The notes under the pieces were generated by a model. It worked only from the letters and a program-made list of their open reading frames with translations. It had not been told where the DNA came from and made no database searches. A stretch of 64,000 bases of DNA from Hydractinia symbiolongicarpus (taxonomy: Eukaryota > Cnidaria > Hydrozoa > Anthoathecata > Hydractiniidae). This document shows positions 60,601-64,000 of the stretch, piece by piece. The position numbers and the translations under genes were made by a program. The DNA lies in assembly GCF_029227915.1 (NCBI RefSeq), contig NC_079887.1, forward strand, positions 5,704,001 to 5,768,000. Reading direction: 5' to 3'. Position 1 is the stretch's first letter, and the number at the start of each line of letters is the position of its first letter.

Positions 60601-63600
60601 ATTTTTAAATAAAGCGCTACAACAGCGCCCACTGTAATCACTGAGTTCCAGGAATCATTCAAAATAAGAAGAATGTTAATTCTCGTAGTCCAACTGTCTC
60701 ACTTATAACATTTATAAGGTCACAGCCCAAAATCAGTTCAATTAAGTCCCACAGCCAATCGTTTCACTGTGAAAAGCAACACAACTTAGTATAATCGGAA
60801 GAAAATGACTAAATACATGTTGGGCGACTATGTGACGCAACCGTTGTAACTCAAACGGATAGACCCCGTTAGAAAGTCAATGAAATGTAGTTTGTGAAAC
60901 TGTCTCTATTTCTTCAGCGCGCAATAACGGCTAGGATTGGTCCCACAGTAAAGAATGACTTATTAATCTAAATTTTTAAATGAAGCGCTACAACATCGCC
61001 CACTGTAATCGCTGAGTTCCGCGAATCACGTCAAAATAAGAAGAATGTTATTTCTTGGAGTCCAATTGTCTCATTCATCACATTTATCAGGTCACAGTCC
61101 AAAATCAATTCAATTAAGTTCCACAGTCAATCGTTTCACTGTTGAAAGCGATGCAACCTAGTAATAGCGGAAAAATATCGCTAAATACATGTTGGTACGA
61201 ATATGTGACGCAACCGTTGTAACTCTAACGGATTGACACCGTTAGAAATTCAATGAAATGTAGTTTTTGAAACTGCCTCTATTTCTTCAGCGCGTGCTAA
61301 CGGTCAGGATTGTTCCCACAGTAAAAAAAGACTTTTTTATCTAAATTTTTATATAAAGCGCTACAACAGCGCCCAGTGTAATCACTGAGTTCCAGGAATC
61401 ATGTCAAATTAAGAAGAATGTTATTTCTCGTAGTCCAACTGTCTCACTTATAACATTTAGAAGGAAACAGTCCAAAATCAGTTCAATTAAGTCCCACAGT
61501 TAATCGTTTCACTGTTAAATGCAACACAACTTAGTGATATCGGAAAAAATCACTAAATACCTGTTGGTACGAATATGTGACGCAACAGTTGTAACTCAAA
61601 CGGATTGACACCGTTAGAAAGTCAATGAAATGTAGTTTTTGAAACTGTCTCTATTTCTTCAGCGCGCGATAACGGCTAGGATTGGTCCCACAGTAAAGAA
61701 TGACTTGTTAATCTAAATTTTTAAATGAAGCGCTACCACAGCGCCTATTGTAATCGTTTAATTCCAGCAATGATGTCAAATTAAGAGGAATGTTATTTCT
61801 GGGAGTCCAATTGTCTCATTTATCACATTTATCAGGTCACAGTCCAAAGTTAGTTCAATTAAGTCCCACAGTCAATCGTTTCACTCTTAAAAGCGATACA
61901 ACCTAGTATTATCAGAAATATATCCCTAAGTACATGAGGGGACGAATATGTGACGCAACCGTTGTAACTCAAACGGAATGATACCGCTAGAAATTCATTG
62001 AAATTTTGTTTTTGAAACTGTCTCTATTTTTTCACCGCGCAATAACGGCTAGGATTGGTCCCACAGTAAAAAATGACTTATTTATTTAAATTTTAGGTGA
62101 AGCGCTGCCACAGGGCCTAGTGTAATTGCTGAATTCCGGCAATCATGTCAAGTTACGAAGAATGTTATTTCTTGGAGTGCAATTGTCTCATTTATCACAG
62201 TTATAAGGCCACGGTCCAAAATCAGTTCATTTAAGTGCCACAGTCAATCGTTTCACTGTTAAAAGCGATAAAACCTAGTATTATCAGAAAAATATCCCTA
62301 AATACATGTGGGGACGAATACGTGACACAACCGTTATAACTCAAACGCATTGATAACGCCAAAAAGTCAATGAAATGTAGTTTTTGAGAATCTCTCTATT
62401 TCTTCAGCGCGTGCAAACGGCCAGGATTGGTCCCACAGTAAAAAAAGACTGTTTTATCTAAATCTTTTAATAAAGCGCTACCACAGAGCCAAGTGTAATC
62501 GCTGTATTCCGGCAATCATGTCAAGTTAAGAAGAATGTTATTTCTCGGAGTGCAATTGTCTCATTTATCACATTTGTAAGGTCACAGTCCAAAATCAATT
62601 CAATTAAGTCCCACAATCAATCGTTTCACTGTTAAAAGCAACACAACTTAGTAATATCGGAAGAAAATCACTAAATACATGTTGGTACGAATATGTGACG
62701 CAACAGTTGTAACTCAAACGGATTGACACCGTTGGAAATTCAATGAAATGTAGTTTGTGAAACTGTCTCTATTTCTTCAGCGCGCGATAACGGCTAGGAT
62801 TGGTCCCACAGTAAAGAATGACTTATTAATCTAAATTTTTAAATGAAACGCTACAACAGCGCCCAATGTAATCGCTGAGTTCCGTGAATCACGTCAAAAT
62901 AAAAAGAATGTTATTTCTTGGAGTGCAATTGTCTCATTTATCACATTTATAAGGCCACGGTCTAAAATCAGTTCATTTAAGTGTCACAGTCAATCGTTTC
63001 ACTGTTAAAAGCGATAAAACCTAGTATTATCAGAAAAATATCCCTAAATACATGTGGGGACGAATACGTGACACAACCGTTATAACTCAAACGCATTGAT
63101 AACGCCAAAAAGTCAATGAAATGTAGTTTTTGAGAATCTCTCTATTTCTTCAGCGCGTGCAAACGGCCAGGATTGGTCCCACAGTAAAAAAGGACTGTTT
63201 TATCTAAATCTTTTAATAAAGCGCTACCACAGAGCCAAGTGTAATCGCTGTATTCCGGCAATCATGTCAAGTTAAGAAGAATGTTATTTCTCGGAGTGCA
63301 ATTGTCTCATTTATCACATTTATAAGGTCACAGTCCAAAATCAATTCAATTAAGTCCCATAATCAATCGTTTCACTGTTAAAAGCAACACAACTTAGTAA
63401 TATCGGAAGAAAATCACTAAATACATGTTGGTACGAATATGTGACGCAACAGTTGTAACTCAAACGGATTGACACCGTTAGAAATTCAATGAAATGTAGT
63501 TTGTGAAACTGTCTCTATTTCTTCAGCGCGCGATAACGGCTAGGATTGGTCCCACAGTAAAGAATGACTTATTAATCTAAATTTTTAAATGAAGCGCTAC

Positions 63601-64000
63601 AACAGCGCCCAATGTAATCGCTGAGTTCCGTGAATCACGTCAAAATAAAAAGAATGTTATTTCTTGGAGTCCAATTGTCTCATTTATCACATTTATCAGG
63701 TCACAGTCCAAAGTTATTTCAATTGAGTCACACAGTCAATCGTTTCACTGTTAAAAGCGATGCAACCTAGTAATATCAGAAACAATATCGCTAAATACAT
63801 GTTGTTACGAACATGTGACCCAAGCGTTGTAACTTAAACGGACTGACACCATTAGAAAGTCAATGAAATGTAGTTTTTGAAACTGTTCCTATATATTCAG
63901 CGCGTGTTAACGGCCAGGATTGGTCCCACAGTAAGTATGACTTCTTTATCTAAATTTTTAAATGAAGCGCTACCACAGCGCCCATTGTAATCATTGAATT
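45651..64000 (+). repeat. Satellite block F: mixed monomer types with several higher-order periods
   Basis: About 49 monomers mixing block E types, ATTTTAGGTGAAGCGCTGCC types (near 46070, 49795, 55765, 59865, 62095) and GAAACAATATCGC types. ACATG followed by TTACGAACATGTGACCC marks recur at 45910, 48518, 51500 and 54484: steps of 2608, 2982 and 2984 bp (7, 8 and 8 monomers). CATGTTGATACGAATTTG recurs at 47772 and 53738 (5966 bp, 16 monomers). GACTTGTTAATC recurs at about 59471 and 61704 (2233 bp, 6 monomers). A shortened AAGTTCACAGTTAATCG recurs at 57771 and 60376 (2605 bp, 7 monomers). The array runs off the window; no gene or other insertion is seen. Confidence 0.93.

Overview
The window is eukaryotic, non-genic satellite DNA, almost certainly from an animal and probably an invertebrate. 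Four fifths or more of it (about 55.8 kb) is one head-to-tail tandem repeat with a monomer of about 372 bp, roughly 150 monomers, all in the same orientation. No host gene, tRNA, rRNA, CRISPR array or bacterial-type signal is visible. Two transposable elements, both broken, sit inside the array. The animal assignment rests on their type: a CR1/L2-group retrotransposon with a PHD finger and a virus-like 2A motif, and an ISL2EU-type DNA transposon with a THAP-domain transposase. The species cannot be named from sequence alone.

Layout. 1-8022: satellite block A, with a 2332-bp higher-order register and two composite 470-bp monomers. 8023-17265: heterogeneous block B. 17266-21340: block C, a 5-monomer higher-order repeat of 1856 bp. 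21341-22432: end of the left array. 22433-26440: CR1/L2-like non-LTR retrotransposon on the + strand (5' UTR, one long ORF with 2A, PHD finger, AP-type endonuclease and reverse transcriptase, 3' UTR, then a (TAA)n tail of about 110 units). 26447-29000: satellite. 29001-33170: a 4170-bp DNA transposon with 17-bp terminal inverted repeats and an AT target duplication. It holds two convergent genes: a SAP/SWIM/YqaJ nuclease (+) and a THAP/HTH/DDE transposase (-). 33173-38150: satellite. 38151-45650: block E, a very homogeneous, recently amplified set of about 20 monomers. 45651-64000: block F, a mixture of monomer types with 6-, 7-, 8- and 16-monomer periodicities.

How the parts work together. 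The satellite evolves by unequal exchange and segmental duplication, so near-identical copies of the pre-insertion site of each transposon survive in the same window (13150-13155 and 16869-16874 for the retrotransposon, 35031-35040 for the DNA transposon). These empty sites fix the insertion boundaries and target duplications without outside data. The retrotransposon is inactivated by a nonsense codon, a frameshift and an internal deletion. In the DNA transposon the transposase has one nonsense codon and the nuclease gene has two frameshifts, while the terminal repeats and matching promoter modules at both ends are preserved.

All positions were read by eye. Monomer counts and percentages are approximate.
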